Part shown: positions 29,416 to 38,113 of the stretch, piece after piece
How the letters are laid out: each line of letters starts with the position of its first letter
Position numbering within the stretch: the first letter of the stretch is position 1
The notes under the pieces: model-generated
The model's database searches: none
The model's input: only the letters and a program-made list of their open reading frames with translations
What the model was told of the DNA's origin: nothing
Translations under genes and position numbers: made by a program
Source of the DNA: Streptomyces sp. NBC_01317
GTDB lineage: Bacteria; Actinomycetota; Actinomycetes; Streptomycetales; Streptomycetaceae
Reading direction: 5' to 3'
Assembly: GCF_035961655.1 (NCBI RefSeq)
Contig: NZ_CP108393.1
Coordinates: forward strand, 6,967,501 to 7,031,500
Length of the DNA stretch: 64,000 nucleotides

Positions 29416-29865
29416 TCACGCGAGGGTGATCGAGTCTCCGGTGACCTTGATCGACGCGGCGGGCAGGGGCTGGGTCGCGGGTCCCTGCTTCACGCTGCCG
29501 TCCGTGACGCTGAACTGGCTGCCGTGGCAGGGGCAGTTGATGACGCCGTCCTTCACGGTCGTCACGGCGCATCCCTGGTGGGTGCACTTGGACGAGAAGG
29601 CCTTGAACTGTCCGGCCTCGGGCTGGGTGACCACCACTCCCTGGCCGTCGAAGATCTTTCCGCCGCCCTCGGGGATGTCGGCGGTCTTCGCGAGGACGTC
29701 GCCCGCTCCGGTGTCACCCGCTCCGGCGTCGCCGGGCTTCTGGTCGGCGGTCCCCGACGTGTCGTCCCCACACGCCACGAGTGCCGCGCTCAGTCCCGCG
29801 GCGCCCGCCGCGGCGACGATGGTCCGGCGTGTCACGATCCGTGCGGTGCCCTGCGTTCCCGTCAT
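29416..29865 (-). CDS. Secreted Rieske [2Fe-2S] lipoprotein
   Basis: This 149-aa protein has a Tat-type start (RRTIVAAAGAAGLSAAL) ending in a lipobox-like LVAC. An Asp/Gly/Ala linker of about 30 residues leads to a Rieske domain with CTHQGC and CPCHGS, the two Cys-His pairs that hold the cluster. It should be exported folded with its iron-sulfur cluster and anchored on the outer face of the membrane. The redox partner is unknown; no cytochrome genes adjoin. It converges on lysR. Confidence 0.9.
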   Translation of the reverse strand: MTGTQGTARIVTRRTIVAAAGAAGLSAALVACGDDTSGTADQKPGDAGAGDTGAGDVLAKTADIPEGGGKIFDGQGVVVTQPEAGQFKAFSSKCTHQGCAVTTVKDGVINCPCHGSQFSVTDGSVKQGPATQPLPAASIKVTGDSITLA

Positions 29866-30188
29866 GCTGCGTACCTCTCTCCTGGCCGCCAGTACGTCGG
29901 CCGATCACCGGAAAGTACGGACAAACCCGTCTCCGTGTTCACGCGTGGGGTGAACTTTCCGGAATGTCCGGTGGTTGCCCTCGGATTCCTCTGTGTACCC
30001 GACTTTCCTGAGAATCCTCCGTGAGGGCGTGGTGATCGGCGATGTTCCGCGCCGCGTGGGGAGTTACTCGTTCGTGGGACGTGCTCGCGCTGTCCGCAGC
30101 GGGCCCCCGGTTGACGGCTCAGCGGCGGAGTCGGACATTTGATGAAACGCACATACGCGGCTCTCGCCGGCATCCCACCAGGAGGATC
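29866..30188. other. 323-bp divergent intergenic region with inverted repeat
   Basis: No gene is supported. The region separates the Rieske gene and the sortase gene. It contains the 9-bp inverted repeat CCGGAAAGT (29908-29916) and ACTTTCCGG (29954-29962), a possible operator or RNA hairpin. TTGACG at 30111-30116 could be a -35 for the sortase, but the -10 is unclear. AGGAGG at 30180-30185 is the sortase ribosome site. Confidence 0.5.
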
Positions 30189-31004
30189 ATGTACTCCACG
30201 TACCGATCCCGAGCTGTTGTCCCCGCGCTGGCCTGCGCGCTGGTCGCCGTACTCGGCGGCTCGTCCGCCGTCGGCGGGGGCGGTGCGGGCAGCGCCGCGG
30301 GTGCCCCGGCGGGGGGACCTCCGGTGGCGGTGGCGGTGACGGGCCCGACGAGTGGCGCGACGGGGACAGCCGAAACAGGGGCGGCGACCGGGACGGGGAC
30401 GCCCGACGCGGTGCCCGCGAAACCGTCGCCGCACGTGCCGTCCACTCCGTCCACTCCGTCGACGCCGTCCACTCCGTCCACGCGGATCGTCAACGCCACG
30501 CTGACGATCCCGTCGATCGACATCAAGGCGCTGCGGGTGGTCCCGTACAAGGGCACGACCGACGACTGGCCCGGCACGCGGATACAGGACCGGGGCGTAG
30601 CCGCCAGTCCGTACGGCCCCGACGGGGGCGTCGGCCCCGGTCAGGTCGGCAACTACCTCGTCACGGGCCACCGCCTCTCCGCGGGCGGCCCGCTGCGCGA
30701 GGTGCCGTCGCTCAAGACCGGCGACCGCGTGTTCGTCACAGCCGAGGGGATCACCTACGAGTACAGGATCACGGAGTCCCGGATCACCTCCTTCCGCTCC
30801 GCGAGCTCACTCGCGGACCAGCGGGCGGCGGTGCCCGGCTCACCGGGCAAGCAGCCGACCAAGGCGATGATCACACTCTCCACGTGCGCGACACCGGAGG
30901 ACAACGCGGCCGGGAACTTCTGGCGCGACGACAGGCACAACCCGGAACACCGCATCGACAAGGTCGGCGAACTGGTGGCGGAGAAGAAGGCAACCACGCC
31001 CTGA
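30189..31004 (+). CDS. Class E-type sortase
   Basis: This 271-aa membrane-anchored transpeptidase has an N-terminal signal/anchor (VVPALACALVAVLGGSSAV) and a Gly/Ala/Thr/Pro linker containing a perfect Ser-Thr-Pro repeat (STP four times). The sortase domain has catalytic H161 in TGHRLSAGG, C233 in TLSTC and R255 in EHRID. Streptomyces class E sortases attach LAXTG proteins such as chaplins to the wall. No substrate gene is adjacent. The ATG has AGGAGG only three bases before it, closer than usual. Confidence 0.85.
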   Translation: MYSTYRSRAVVPALACALVAVLGGSSAVGGGGAGSAAGAPAGGPPVAVAVTGPTSGATGTAETGAATGTGTPDAVPAKPSPHVPSTPSTPSTPSTPSTRIVNATLTIPSIDIKALRVVPYKGTTDDWPGTRIQDRGVAASPYGPDGGVGPGQVGNYLVTGHRLSAGGPLREVPSLKTGDRVFVTAEGITYEYRITESRITSFRSASSLADQRAAVPGSPGKQPTKAMITLSTCATPEDNAAGNFWRDDRHNPEHRIDKVGELVAEKKATTP

Positions 31005-31098
31005 ATCAGGTGTGACTCAGCGTGCTGTAGGAATTACATAAGATCATATGCGTGAGCGGAACCTTCCAGGGCACACGCTGTTCTGGAGGTTGATAACT

Positions 31099-31269
31099 AT
31101 GGTTCCCCTGCTACTCGTTCTTCTGCTCGCCCTGATTCTTTTCGGTGCGGGCTTCGCACTCAAGATTCTGTGGTGGATCGCCATCATCGTCCTGGTGGTG
31201 TGGCTGCTCGGCTTCGTCGTCCGCCCCGGGGCCGCCGGCGGCAAGCGAGGACGTTGGTACCGCTGGTAG
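31099..31269 (+). CDS. Small hydrophobic membrane protein
   Basis: This 56-aa protein is composed of two hydrophobic helices (MVPLLLVLLLALILFGAGFA; WWIAIIVLVVWLLGF) and a basic C-terminal tail, RPGAAGGKRGRWYRW. The start at 31099 has GGAGG at 31085-31089; an in-frame upstream ATG adds polar residues and lacks such a site. Similar short hydrophobic proteins are common in Streptomyces and their function is unknown. It has its own strong terminator, so it is an independent unit. Confidence 0.8.
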   Translation: MVPLLLVLLLALILFGAGFALKILWWIAIIVLVVWLLGFVVRPGAAGGKRGRWYRW

Positions 31270-31285
31270 ACAGAGTTTCCAACAC

Positions 31286-31326
31286 ATTCGGGTGGGGCCG
31301 GACATTCAGTCCGGCCCCACCCGAAT
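31286..31326 (+). terminator. Strong hairpin terminator
   Basis: An 18-bp perfect stem (ATTCGGGTGGGGCCGGAC pairing with GTCCGGCCCCACCCGAAT, 5-nt loop) lies 17 nt after the small hydrophobic protein gene. It is one of the strongest hairpins in the window. Confidence 0.92.
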
Positions 31327-31523
31327 TTCCATGTCCCGGCGCAGTTGTGAGAGCCGGATGGGAAAAGAGTCGAGAAGTGAGGTAGAGACCGGGCCGCGGA
31401 ACGTCATCTCCGTGAACCGGGGCAGAGGAACCTGTGGGTGGCCGGGCGGCTGCCGTGGCGCACAGGGAACCGCGCCTCCAGCACGGCACGCCCCCGGTCA
31501 CCGTCCGCGGCGCCAGGGTTCGG

Positions 31524-32882
31524 TCACTGCCCGGCCCACCGCCGGACCGTCGCCGTGGCGTGGGTCGCGTCCTCCGCGTCCAGGGACGCGATGCGGGCCC
31601 GGTGGTTGGTGTCCGGCGCGATGTGGATCCGCGCGTCCCGGCTGCCGGGGCCGAGGCGGAAGCGTTCGGCGGTCGCGGCGTCGTTCTCGCCGTACACGAA
31701 GAGGAGTTGACTCCCGGCCTTCCTCACCCAACGGTCGATGTCGGCCATCGCGTGCGGCTGGAAGCGCAGGGGTATCTCGCTCGACACGTACGTCCGTACC
31801 TCCTGGATGCCGGGGTGACGGAGCAGGCCGGTCAGATGCGCGGTGCTGTACTGCGGATAGCCGAGCTGGGTGCCCAGTTGGTAGAAGTACGGCGTGAGGG
31901 GCGTGAGCGTCGAGTCCGTGTAGTTGGCGAGGCCGGAGGTCCGGTCCAGCCAGGTGTAGAGCTCCTCCGTGGAGGCCGTGGGGTCCGGGACGTCGGTGCA
32001 CAGCGGGTCGCCGTACTGCCAGTACATCGGTACGGCGCGCAGCACGGCGAGTTCGTACGCCCGGTCGGCGCCGCCGACGACCGTGAACGTACGCCCCTCG
32101 CCGGCCGCCCACTCCTCGTACCGCGTCACCATCTCGTCCCGCCGCAGGAGCGCCTCGCGCTGCACGGCCTCCAGCGTCGCGCGGCAGGCCGGTGTCCCCA
32201 CGCTCGCGAGGAACGTGTCGTACGCGCTGTCGTCCCCGTCGTCCACATTGTTGGGCGCCGAGTAGACGACCGTACCGTTCACATCGTGGGGATAGAAGCG
32301 CCGGTGGTGGACCGAGGCCATACCGCCCTTGCTGACCCCCGTCGAGATCCACGGACCGCCGTAGAGCGGCTTGAGCGCCTCGATCAGGCGGTGGTGGTCG
32401 CTCGCCGCCTGCCAGATGTCCAGCTTCGACCAGTCCACCGGGCTCGGCCGGGACGCGCCGAAGAACCGCTGCTCGGTGACGATCTGGTTGCCGTCCACGA
32501 GCTGGGTGGGCTCGGACCGGAAGTCCGGGCTGGCGACGAGGTCGTAACCGGAGGTGTACAGCACCATGGGCTGCCGGGCGGACCTGTGCAGGAGCGTCAG
32601 CCGCTGCTCGAACGTTCCGCTCGCGGGGTGCCGGTGGTCCACGGGCTGCCGATAGGCCAGCTCGAAGAAGCGGTAGCCGGGCGCCGCGGGCTTCTCCGCT
32701 GTCACCCGCATGCCGGGAATGGCCTCGACGCGGGCGCGGACGTCTCCGTCGGGCGACCGCTCGGAGGTCGCCGCCGCTGCCGGGACCATGGTTCCCGGCA
32801 GCGGCCCGCCGATCGCCGGCACGGCCAGCAGGGCGAGGACGACGAGGGCTTCGCGGAGGGGAAGGCGGTGAGTTCTTCTCAT
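31524..32882 (-). CDS. Secreted S37 family tripeptidyl aminopeptidase (PS-10 type)
   Basis: This 452-aa exported serine peptidase has a signal peptide (RRTHRLPLREALVVLALLAVPA). The alpha/beta-hydrolase nucleophile motif is GVSKGG, and VYGENDA and DTNHRA carry the candidate Asp and His. Streptomyces homologues release N-terminal tri- or tetrapeptides from secreted proteins or substrates. Starts at the ATG at 32882; a TTG four codons upstream is possible. No clear ribosome site is seen. The length fits the family. Confidence 0.88.
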   Translation of the reverse strand: MRRTHRLPLREALVVLALLAVPAIGGPLPGTMVPAAAATSERSPDGDVRARVEAIPGMRVTAEKPAAPGYRFFELAYRQPVDHRHPASGTFEQRLTLLHRSARQPMVLYTSGYDLVASPDFRSEPTQLVDGNQIVTEQRFFGASRPSPVDWSKLDIWQAASDHHRLIEALKPLYGGPWISTGVSKGGMASVHHRRFYPHDVNGTVVYSAPNNVDDGDDSAYDTFLASVGTPACRATLEAVQREALLRRDEMVTRYEEWAAGEGRTFTVVGGADRAYELAVLRAVPMYWQYGDPLCTDVPDPTASTEELYTWLDRTSGLANYTDSTLTPLTPYFYQLGTQLGYPQYSTAHLTGLLRHPGIQEVRTYVSSEIPLRFQPHAMADIDRWVRKAGSQLLFVYGENDAATAERFRLGPGSRDARIHIAPDTNHRARIASLDAEDATHATATVRRWAGQ

Positions 32883-33117
32883 GGGGCCAGTCAAGTCGCG
32901 GCTCTTGGAGTACGGATCCCCTCGCCGGGTGAGCGGTGTCCCCCGCGCGGGGGAGAGCGCACCGGAGTTCCCGTACGGGGCCGACCCCCGAGGGCGGCGG
33001 GAAAATCCGCGCCGCGATCACCCTCGGTTACTATGCTCACTTCATATCGGAGGCCGGACGCGGGGGCGAACCGGCATTGGTGGACAGCAAGGTTGAAGAG
33101 ACGGACGGCCCGGGAAA

Positions 33118-33975
33118 ATGCTCACAGAAGTCAACGCGACCCGCTACGTCACCCCCTTGCGGGAAGGCGGATCGCTGCCCGGGATCGTCGAGGCCGACGA
33201 CCTCGGTACGTACGTCATGAAGTTCACCGGCGCGGGGCAGGGGCGCAAGACGCTGGTCGCCGAGGTCGTCTGCGGGGAGCTGGCCCGCCGGCTGGGGTTG
33301 CGCGTCCCGGAACTCGTCACCATCCAGCTCGATCCGGTCATCGGTCTCTCCGAACCGGACGAGGAGGTGCAGGACCTCCTCAAGGCGAGCGGCGGCCTGA
33401 ACCTCGGGATGGACTACCTGCCCGGGTCGATTGGCTTCGACCCGCTCGCGTACGAGGTGGACGCGGCGGAGGCCGGCCGTGTGGTCTGGTTCGACGCGCT
33501 GATCAACAACGTGGACCGTTCCTGGCGCAACCCGAACCTGCTCGTCTGGCACGGCGACCTGTGGCTCATCGACCACGGCGCCACCATGATCTGGCACCAC
33601 AACTGGCCCACCGCCCAGGCCTCCGCGGCCAAGCCGTACAACGCCTCGGACCACGCCCTCGCGGCCTTCGCCCCGGACATCGCGTCGGCCGCCGCTACCC
33701 TCGCCCCGCTGGTCACCGAGGAGTTGCTGGCGGCGGTGGTCGCCGACGTACCCGACGAGTGGCTGGCCGGGGAGCCCGGCTTCGACACCACCGACGCCCT
33801 GCGCCGGGCCTACGCGGAGCCGCTGCTGGCGCGCGCCGCGAGCATCCACGAGCGCATCGTCTTCGACGCGCCCGCCAGGACCAGGCCCTCCCAGGCGCCG
33901 GGCTGGCTCGCCGACCGGCTGACCCCCCGGCCCGACCGGGCGAAGAGCACGAACGACAAGGACGGCGTCAAGTGA
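33118..33975 (+). CDS. HipA family kinase
   Basis: This 285-aa protein has a HipA-like kinase fold: ATP-anchoring lysine in YVMKFTGAGQGRK, catalytic loop NNVDRSWRNPN, and metal site LIDHG. HipA toxins phosphorylate tRNA synthetases; this shorter, single-domain kind lacks the HipA N-terminal subdomain and the HipB partner. It overlaps the next gene by 4 nt (GTGA), so the two are co-translated. Whether it acts as a toxin or as an ordinary protein kinase is not known. A Pro/Arg/Lys-rich tail follows the fold. Confidence 0.86.
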   Translation: MLTEVNATRYVTPLREGGSLPGIVEADDLGTYVMKFTGAGQGRKTLVAEVVCGELARRLGLRVPELVTIQLDPVIGLSEPDEEVQDLLKASGGLNLGMDYLPGSIGFDPLAYEVDAAEAGRVVWFDALINNVDRSWRNPNLLVWHGDLWLIDHGATMIWHHNWPTAQASAAKPYNASDHALAAFAPDIASAAATLAPLVTEELLAAVVADVPDEWLAGEPGFDTTDALRRAYAEPLLARAASIHERIVFDAPARTRPSQAPGWLADRLTPRPDRAKSTNDKDGVK

Positions 33976-34355
33976 GCAAGAGGGACGTCTACGAATACGC
34001 GCTGCTGCGTGTCGTGCCGCGCATGGAGCGCGGTGAGTGCTTCAACGCCGGAGTGCTCGTCTACTGCCGGGCCGCGTCCTACGTCGCGGCCAGGACGTAC
34101 CTGGACGAGGCCAAGCTGAAGGCCCTCGACCCGGATGCCGACGTGGCGGGCGTACGGGCGGCCTTGCGCGCCGTCGAGAGCGTCTGCGGCGGCGGTACGG
34201 GAGCGGGGCAGGCGGCCGGGGACGACCCCGGGCGGCGCTTCCGGTGGCTGATCGCGCCGCGTTCGACCGTCGTACAGCCCGGACCTGTGCACACGGGGCT
34301 GACGGCCGATCCCGAGGCGGAGACGGAGCGTCTGCTGGAGCTGCTGGTGCGCTGA
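33972..34355 (+). CDS. DUF3037 family protein, partner of the HipA-like kinase
   Basis: This 127-aa protein has DUF3037 motifs YEYALLRVVPRMERGECFNAGVL and RFRWLIAPRSTVVQPGPVHTG. DUF3037 has no known activity and is often encoded directly after a HipA-like kinase. The GTG start is set by the 4-nt overlap with the kinase stop. The coupling suggests a stoichiometric partner, substrate or antitoxin. Confidence 0.85.
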   Translation: MSKRDVYEYALLRVVPRMERGECFNAGVLVYCRAASYVAARTYLDEAKLKALDPDADVAGVRAALRAVESVCGGGTGAGQAAGDDPGRRFRWLIAPRSTVVQPGPVHTGLTADPEAETERLLELLVR

Positions 34356-34492
34356 GGCGGGGGGCGCCGGGGGACGTGCCGCGCGGTGTGTTCCGCGATG
34401 CGAGGGCGGTGTGTCGCGTTCGCCGGTCCCCCGCGATCCTTCCGCCCCCCCCGATCGTTCTCGGCCGATCGGGCCGTCGGCGGCGTCGGGCG

Positions 34493-34521
34493 TTGACACC
34501 GAGTGCCGCTGCTTCTAGCGT
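34493..34521 (+). promoter_or_regulatory. Vegetative promoter for fabG
   Basis: TTGACA at 34493-34498 and TAGCGT at 34516-34521 with a 17-bp spacer make a textbook HrdB/sigma-70 promoter, one of the few in the window. It lies 100 bp before the fabG start. Confidence 0.7.
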
Positions 34522-34538
34522 CTCGTCTGCTGAAGCTA

Positions 34539-34554
34539 CTAAGCGGTTGCTCAG
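34539..34554. promoter_or_regulatory. Candidate TetR-type operator before fabG
   Basis: The near-palindrome CTAAGC-GGTT-GCTCAG lies about 18 bp downstream of the fabG -10. This position would block transcription start clearance. Similar CTAAGC dyads are used by TetR regulators of lipid genes in Actinobacteria, but the cognate regulator is not identified. Confidence 0.4.
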
Positions 34555-34620
34555 CGATCGAGGCCGGAGAACGAGGCCGGTGATCGGGAGTCGCGGGTTC
34601 CTAGGGCGAGGAGAACATGC

Positions 34621-35382
34621 ATGTCCACCACTGAGCAGCGCGTCGCGGTCGTGACCGGCGCGGCGCGGGGCATCGGCGCCGCCACCGCCGTACGACTGGC
34701 GGCCGAGGGCCGTGCCGTCGCCGTACTCGACCTGGACGAGGCGGCCTGCAAGGACACCGTCGAGAAGATCACCTCGGCGGGTGGCACCGCGCTCGCCGTG
34801 GGCTGCGACGTGTCCGACAGCGCGCAGGTCGAGGCGGCCGTCACACGCGTCGCCGCCGAGCTCGGCGCGCCGACGATCCTCGTCAACAACGCCGGCGTAC
34901 TGCGGGACAACCTCCTCTTCAAGATGAGTGAGTCCGACTGGGACACCGTGGTGAACGTGCACCTCAAGGGCGCCTTCCTGATGGCGAAGGCCTGCCAGAA
35001 GCACATGGTCGACGCGGGCTTCGGCCGTATCGTCAGCCTCTCCTCCAGCTCCGCGCTGGGCAACCGGGGCCAGGCCAACTACGCGGCGGTCAAGGCCGGT
35101 CTCCAGGGCTTCACCAAGACCCTCGCCAAGGAACTGGGCAAGTTCGGCATCACGGCCAACGCCGTGGCCCCCGGCTTCGTCGTCACCGAGATGACGGCCC
35201 AGACAGCCGCCCGGGTCGGCATGGGCTTCGAGGACTTCCAGGCCGCCGCCGCCACTCAGATCCCGGTCCAGCGCGTCGGGACCCCGGACGACATCGCGAA
35301 CGCCATCGCCTTCTTCACCGCCGAGGAGGCCGGCTTCGTCTCCGGCCAGGTGCTGTACGTGGCCGGCGGACCGCTCAACTAG
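34621..35382 (+). CDS. fabG: 3-oxoacyl-[ACP] reductase (SDR family)
   Basis: This 253-aa short-chain dehydrogenase is probably an NADPH-dependent 3-oxoacyl-ACP reductase. It has TGAARGIG cofactor glycines, NNAGVLRDN, catalytic Ser in SLSSSSALG, the YAAVK Tyr-Lys pair, and PGFVVTEM. A strong promoter precedes it and GAGGAGAAC supplies the ribosome site. A second SDR gene follows 90 bp later. Since the main fatty-acid synthase fabG is usually elsewhere, this copy could serve fatty-acid degradation or secondary metabolism instead. Confidence 0.85.
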   Translation: MSTTEQRVAVVTGAARGIGAATAVRLAAEGRAVAVLDLDEAACKDTVEKITSAGGTALAVGCDVSDSAQVEAAVTRVAAELGAPTILVNNAGVLRDNLLFKMSESDWDTVVNVHLKGAFLMAKACQKHMVDAGFGRIVSLSSSSALGNRGQANYAAVKAGLQGFTKTLAKELGKFGITANAVAPGFVVTEMTAQTAARVGMGFEDFQAAAATQIPVQRVGTPDDIANAIAFFTAEEAGFVSGQVLYVAGGPLN

Positions 35383-35473
35383 CCGCCGAGGCGCCGGCAT
35401 TGGCAGTCGCGCCGACGCGCCGACGCGCCGAGGCACTGAGGCATTTGACGCACCCGGGAGCAGGGATCACGGA

Positions 35474-36280
35474 ATGACACAACAGACTCAGGACGAGCGG
35501 ATACAGGACGCCCCTGCGCCCGGCGGCCGGCCTCAGGACAGCGGCAAGGTCGCGCTGGTCACGGGGGCGAGCCGTGGCATAGGTTACGGAGTCGCCGAGG
35601 CGCTCGTCGCCCGCGGCGACCGGGTGTGCATCACCGCGCGCGGCGAGGACGCCCTCAAGGAGGCCGTGGAGCGGCTCGGTTCCGACCGGGTCATCGGCGT
35701 CGCGGGCAAGGCGCACGACGAGGCGCACCAGGCGATCGCCGTCGAGCGCACGATGGAGGCCTTCGGCCGCGTCGACTTCCTCGTCAACAACGCGGGGACG
35801 AACCCGGTCTTCGGCCCGATGGCCGAGCTGGACCTGAACGTCGCCCGCAAGGTGTTCGAGACCAACGTCGTCTCGGCGCTCGGCTTCGCCCAGCTGACCT
35901 GGAAGTTCTGGCAGAAGGAGAACGGCGGCGCGATCGTGAACATCGCGTCGCTCGCCGGGATCTCCGCGTCGCCCTTCATCGGCGCGTACGGCATGAGCAA
36001 GGCGGCCATGGTCAATCTGACCCTCCAGCTGGCCCACGAGTTCGCGCCGGTGGTACGGGTCAACGCGATCGCGCCCGCGGTCGTCAAGACCCGCTTCGCG
36101 CTGGCGCTGTACGAGGGGCGCGAGGCCGAGGCCGCCGCCTCGTACCCGCTGGGCCGGCTCGGGGTGCCCGAGGACATCGGCGGGGCCGCGGCCTTCCTCA
36201 CCTCGGACCAGTCGGACTGGATCACCGGCCAGACCCTGGTGGTCGACGGGGGCATCTTCCTGAACGCCGGAGTCGGCTGA
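35474..36280 (+). CDS. SDR family oxidoreductase (FabG-like)
   Basis: This 268-aa SDR has TGASRGIG, NNAGTNPVFGP, and catalytic Ser in NIASLAG with YGMSK. The Asn-x-x-Asn signature and a PAVVKTRFA loop differ from typical FabG, and a 20-residue N-terminal extension is poorly ordered. The start has no strong ribosome site. It probably reduces a 3-oxoacyl or related substrate together with the upstream fabG, but the substrate is not determinable. Confidence 0.85.
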   Translation: MTQQTQDERIQDAPAPGGRPQDSGKVALVTGASRGIGYGVAEALVARGDRVCITARGEDALKEAVERLGSDRVIGVAGKAHDEAHQAIAVERTMEAFGRVDFLVNNAGTNPVFGPMAELDLNVARKVFETNVVSALGFAQLTWKFWQKENGGAIVNIASLAGISASPFIGAYGMSKAAMVNLTLQLAHEFAPVVRVNAIAPAVVKTRFALALYEGREAEAAASYPLGRLGVPEDIGGAAAFLTSDQSDWITGQTLVVDGGIFLNAGVG

Positions 36281-36439
36281 CACGCGCCGACATCCGCTGT
36301 CACCCCGACGGCACGCGGTGACACTCCCTGGCACGCGGTGCCGCAGAACTGCCCAAGTGCCCCATCTGATCAACATGTTGACCGGATGGGGCGTTGCGGT
36401 ATGGTCTGCCGATCCATGGCTGAACTAGGAGTGTGCGCG

Positions 36440-38023
36440 GTGTTCAACCGGACCGGTAGACAGGCTGCCTCGGCCCTCGCGTCCTTGTCCCTGCTCACGG
36501 CATGCGGGTTACTCCCCGACGAGAACGGTGAGGACGGCCGGCGAATAATCGTCGGTACGACGAGTGAGCCGAGCACGCTCGACCCCGCCGCCTCGTGGGA
36601 CAACTCGTGGGAACTGTTTCGCAATGTTTTCCAGACACTGCTGAGTTTCCCCACCAACAGTTCGTACCCCCAGCCCGACGCGGCACGGAACTGTGCCTTC
36701 ACCGACCCGAGCACCAATCGGGTCTTCCGGTGCACGCTGCGTGAAGGGCTGACGTTCTCCAACGGCTACAAACTCGACGCGAAGGCCGTCAAGCACTCGT
36801 TCGACCGCATTCGCGCGATCAACGTACAAGGTGGTCCCGCGGGTCTGCTGGAGTCGCTCGACACGGTCGAGGCGACCGGCGACGACGTCGTCACCTTCCG
36901 GCTGAAGAAGCCGGACACCACCTTCCCTTTCATTCTCGCCACCCCCGCGATGTCCATCGTCGATCCCACCGAGTACCCGGCGGACAAACTGCGGGACGAC
37001 GGCGAGGTGAGCGGCTCGGGGCCGTACGCGCTGACCTCGTACACCCAGGGGTCGAAGGCGGAACTCGTGCAGAACACCAAGTACAAGGGGTTCGCCGACC
37101 GCCGGAACAAAGGCGTCACCATCGAGTACTTCAAGGACTCGGGCGTCCTGTTCAGCGCCTTGAAGAAGAGGGACATCGACGTCATCTACCGGGGGCTCAC
37201 CTCCCAGGACGTGGTCGAACTCGAACAGAAGAAGCCCGAGAACGAGGATCTCCAGCTTGTCGAGACGGTCGGCGCCGACATCCGCTACCTCGTGTTCAAC
37301 CCCACCGACCCGGCGGTGGGCCGGCTCGCCGTACGCAAGGCGATCGCCCAGGTCGTGGACCGTGACGCGCTGGTCGCGAAGGTCTACCAGGGCACGGCGG
37401 AGCCGCTGTACTCGATGGTGCCCAAGGGCATCGCGAGCCACGCGACCAGCTTCTTCGACCAGTTCGGCGAACCCGACACGGCCAAGGCGCGGGCCCTCCT
37501 GCTGGCGGAGGGCATCACCGAGCCGGTGCCGCTGACGCTCTGGTTCACGACGGACCGCTACGGCTCCGGTACGGCAGCGGAGTTCACCGAGATCAAGAGG
37601 CAGTTGGAGGCGACGGGGCTGTTCAAGGTGGCCCTGCACGGCAAGCCCTGGAAGGACTTCCAGGCGGGGTACACGAAGGGGCGATACCCGGTCTTCGGCC
37701 GTGGCTGGTTCCCCGACTTCCCCGACCCCGACAACTTCATCGCCCCCTTCGTGGGCAAGAACAACGCGCTGAGCACGCCGTACGAGAACGACGAGATCAC
37801 GCGGGAGCTGCTGCCGGAGTCGCGGAAGGTGAGCGACCGGGGCGCGGTCACGCGGCAGTTCGAGCGCGCGCAGGAGATCTTCGTCGGGGACGTGCGGCTG
37901 CTGCCGCTGTGGCAGGGGAAGTTGTACGTCGCGGCGGGGGAGGACATCGGGGGCGGGGAGCGGGCGCTCGATCCGCAGACGGTCATGCAGATGTGGGAGC
38001 TGAACCGCAAGTCGAGCTGGTGA
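36440..38023 (+). CDS. ABC transporter substrate-binding lipoprotein (peptide/nickel type, SBP_5)
   Basis: This 527-aa lipoprotein has the signal peptide FNRTGRQAASALASLSLLTAC with lipobox LTAC. A family 5 solute-binding domain follows (IIVGTTSEPSTLDPA, DAKAVKHSFDRIR, GSGPYALTSY). The GTG start is chosen for AGGAG nine bases upstream; longer readings bury the signal peptide. Peptides or related compounds are the likely ligands. No permease or ATPase genes adjoin, so it must use a transporter encoded elsewhere. Confidence 0.9.
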   Translation: MFNRTGRQAASALASLSLLTACGLLPDENGEDGRRIIVGTTSEPSTLDPAASWDNSWELFRNVFQTLLSFPTNSSYPQPDAARNCAFTDPSTNRVFRCTLREGLTFSNGYKLDAKAVKHSFDRIRAINVQGGPAGLLESLDTVEATGDDVVTFRLKKPDTTFPFILATPAMSIVDPTEYPADKLRDDGEVSGSGPYALTSYTQGSKAELVQNTKYKGFADRRNKGVTIEYFKDSGVLFSALKKRDIDVIYRGLTSQDVVELEQKKPENEDLQLVETVGADIRYLVFNPTDPAVGRLAVRKAIAQVVDRDALVAKVYQGTAEPLYSMVPKGIASHATSFFDQFGEPDTAKARALLLAEGITEPVPLTLWFTTDRYGSGTAAEFTEIKRQLEATGLFKVALHGKPWKDFQAGYTKGRYPVFGRGWFPDFPDPDNFIAPFVGKNNALSTPYENDEITRELLPESRKVSDRGAVTRQFERAQEIFVGDVRLLPLWQGKLYVAAGEDIGGGERALDPQTVMQMWELNRKSSW

Positions 38024-38113
38024 GGCCCGCTCGGCACCGGACCGGGACGGCCGTTGTCAGTGGCCACCGGTAGGTTCGGTGCCACAAGTGATCCCTTACC
38101 GGAGGTTGTTGAC

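Noticed and set aside
31434..33971. Plus-strand open frame running into DUF3037 from far upstream
   Set aside because: The upstream part is antisense to the S37 peptidase and kinase-overlapping shadow; only the last 127 codons after the GTG at 33972 are supported.
34042..35436. Antisense frame opposite fabG
   Set aside because: fabG has full SDR motifs and a promoter; the opposite frame has none.
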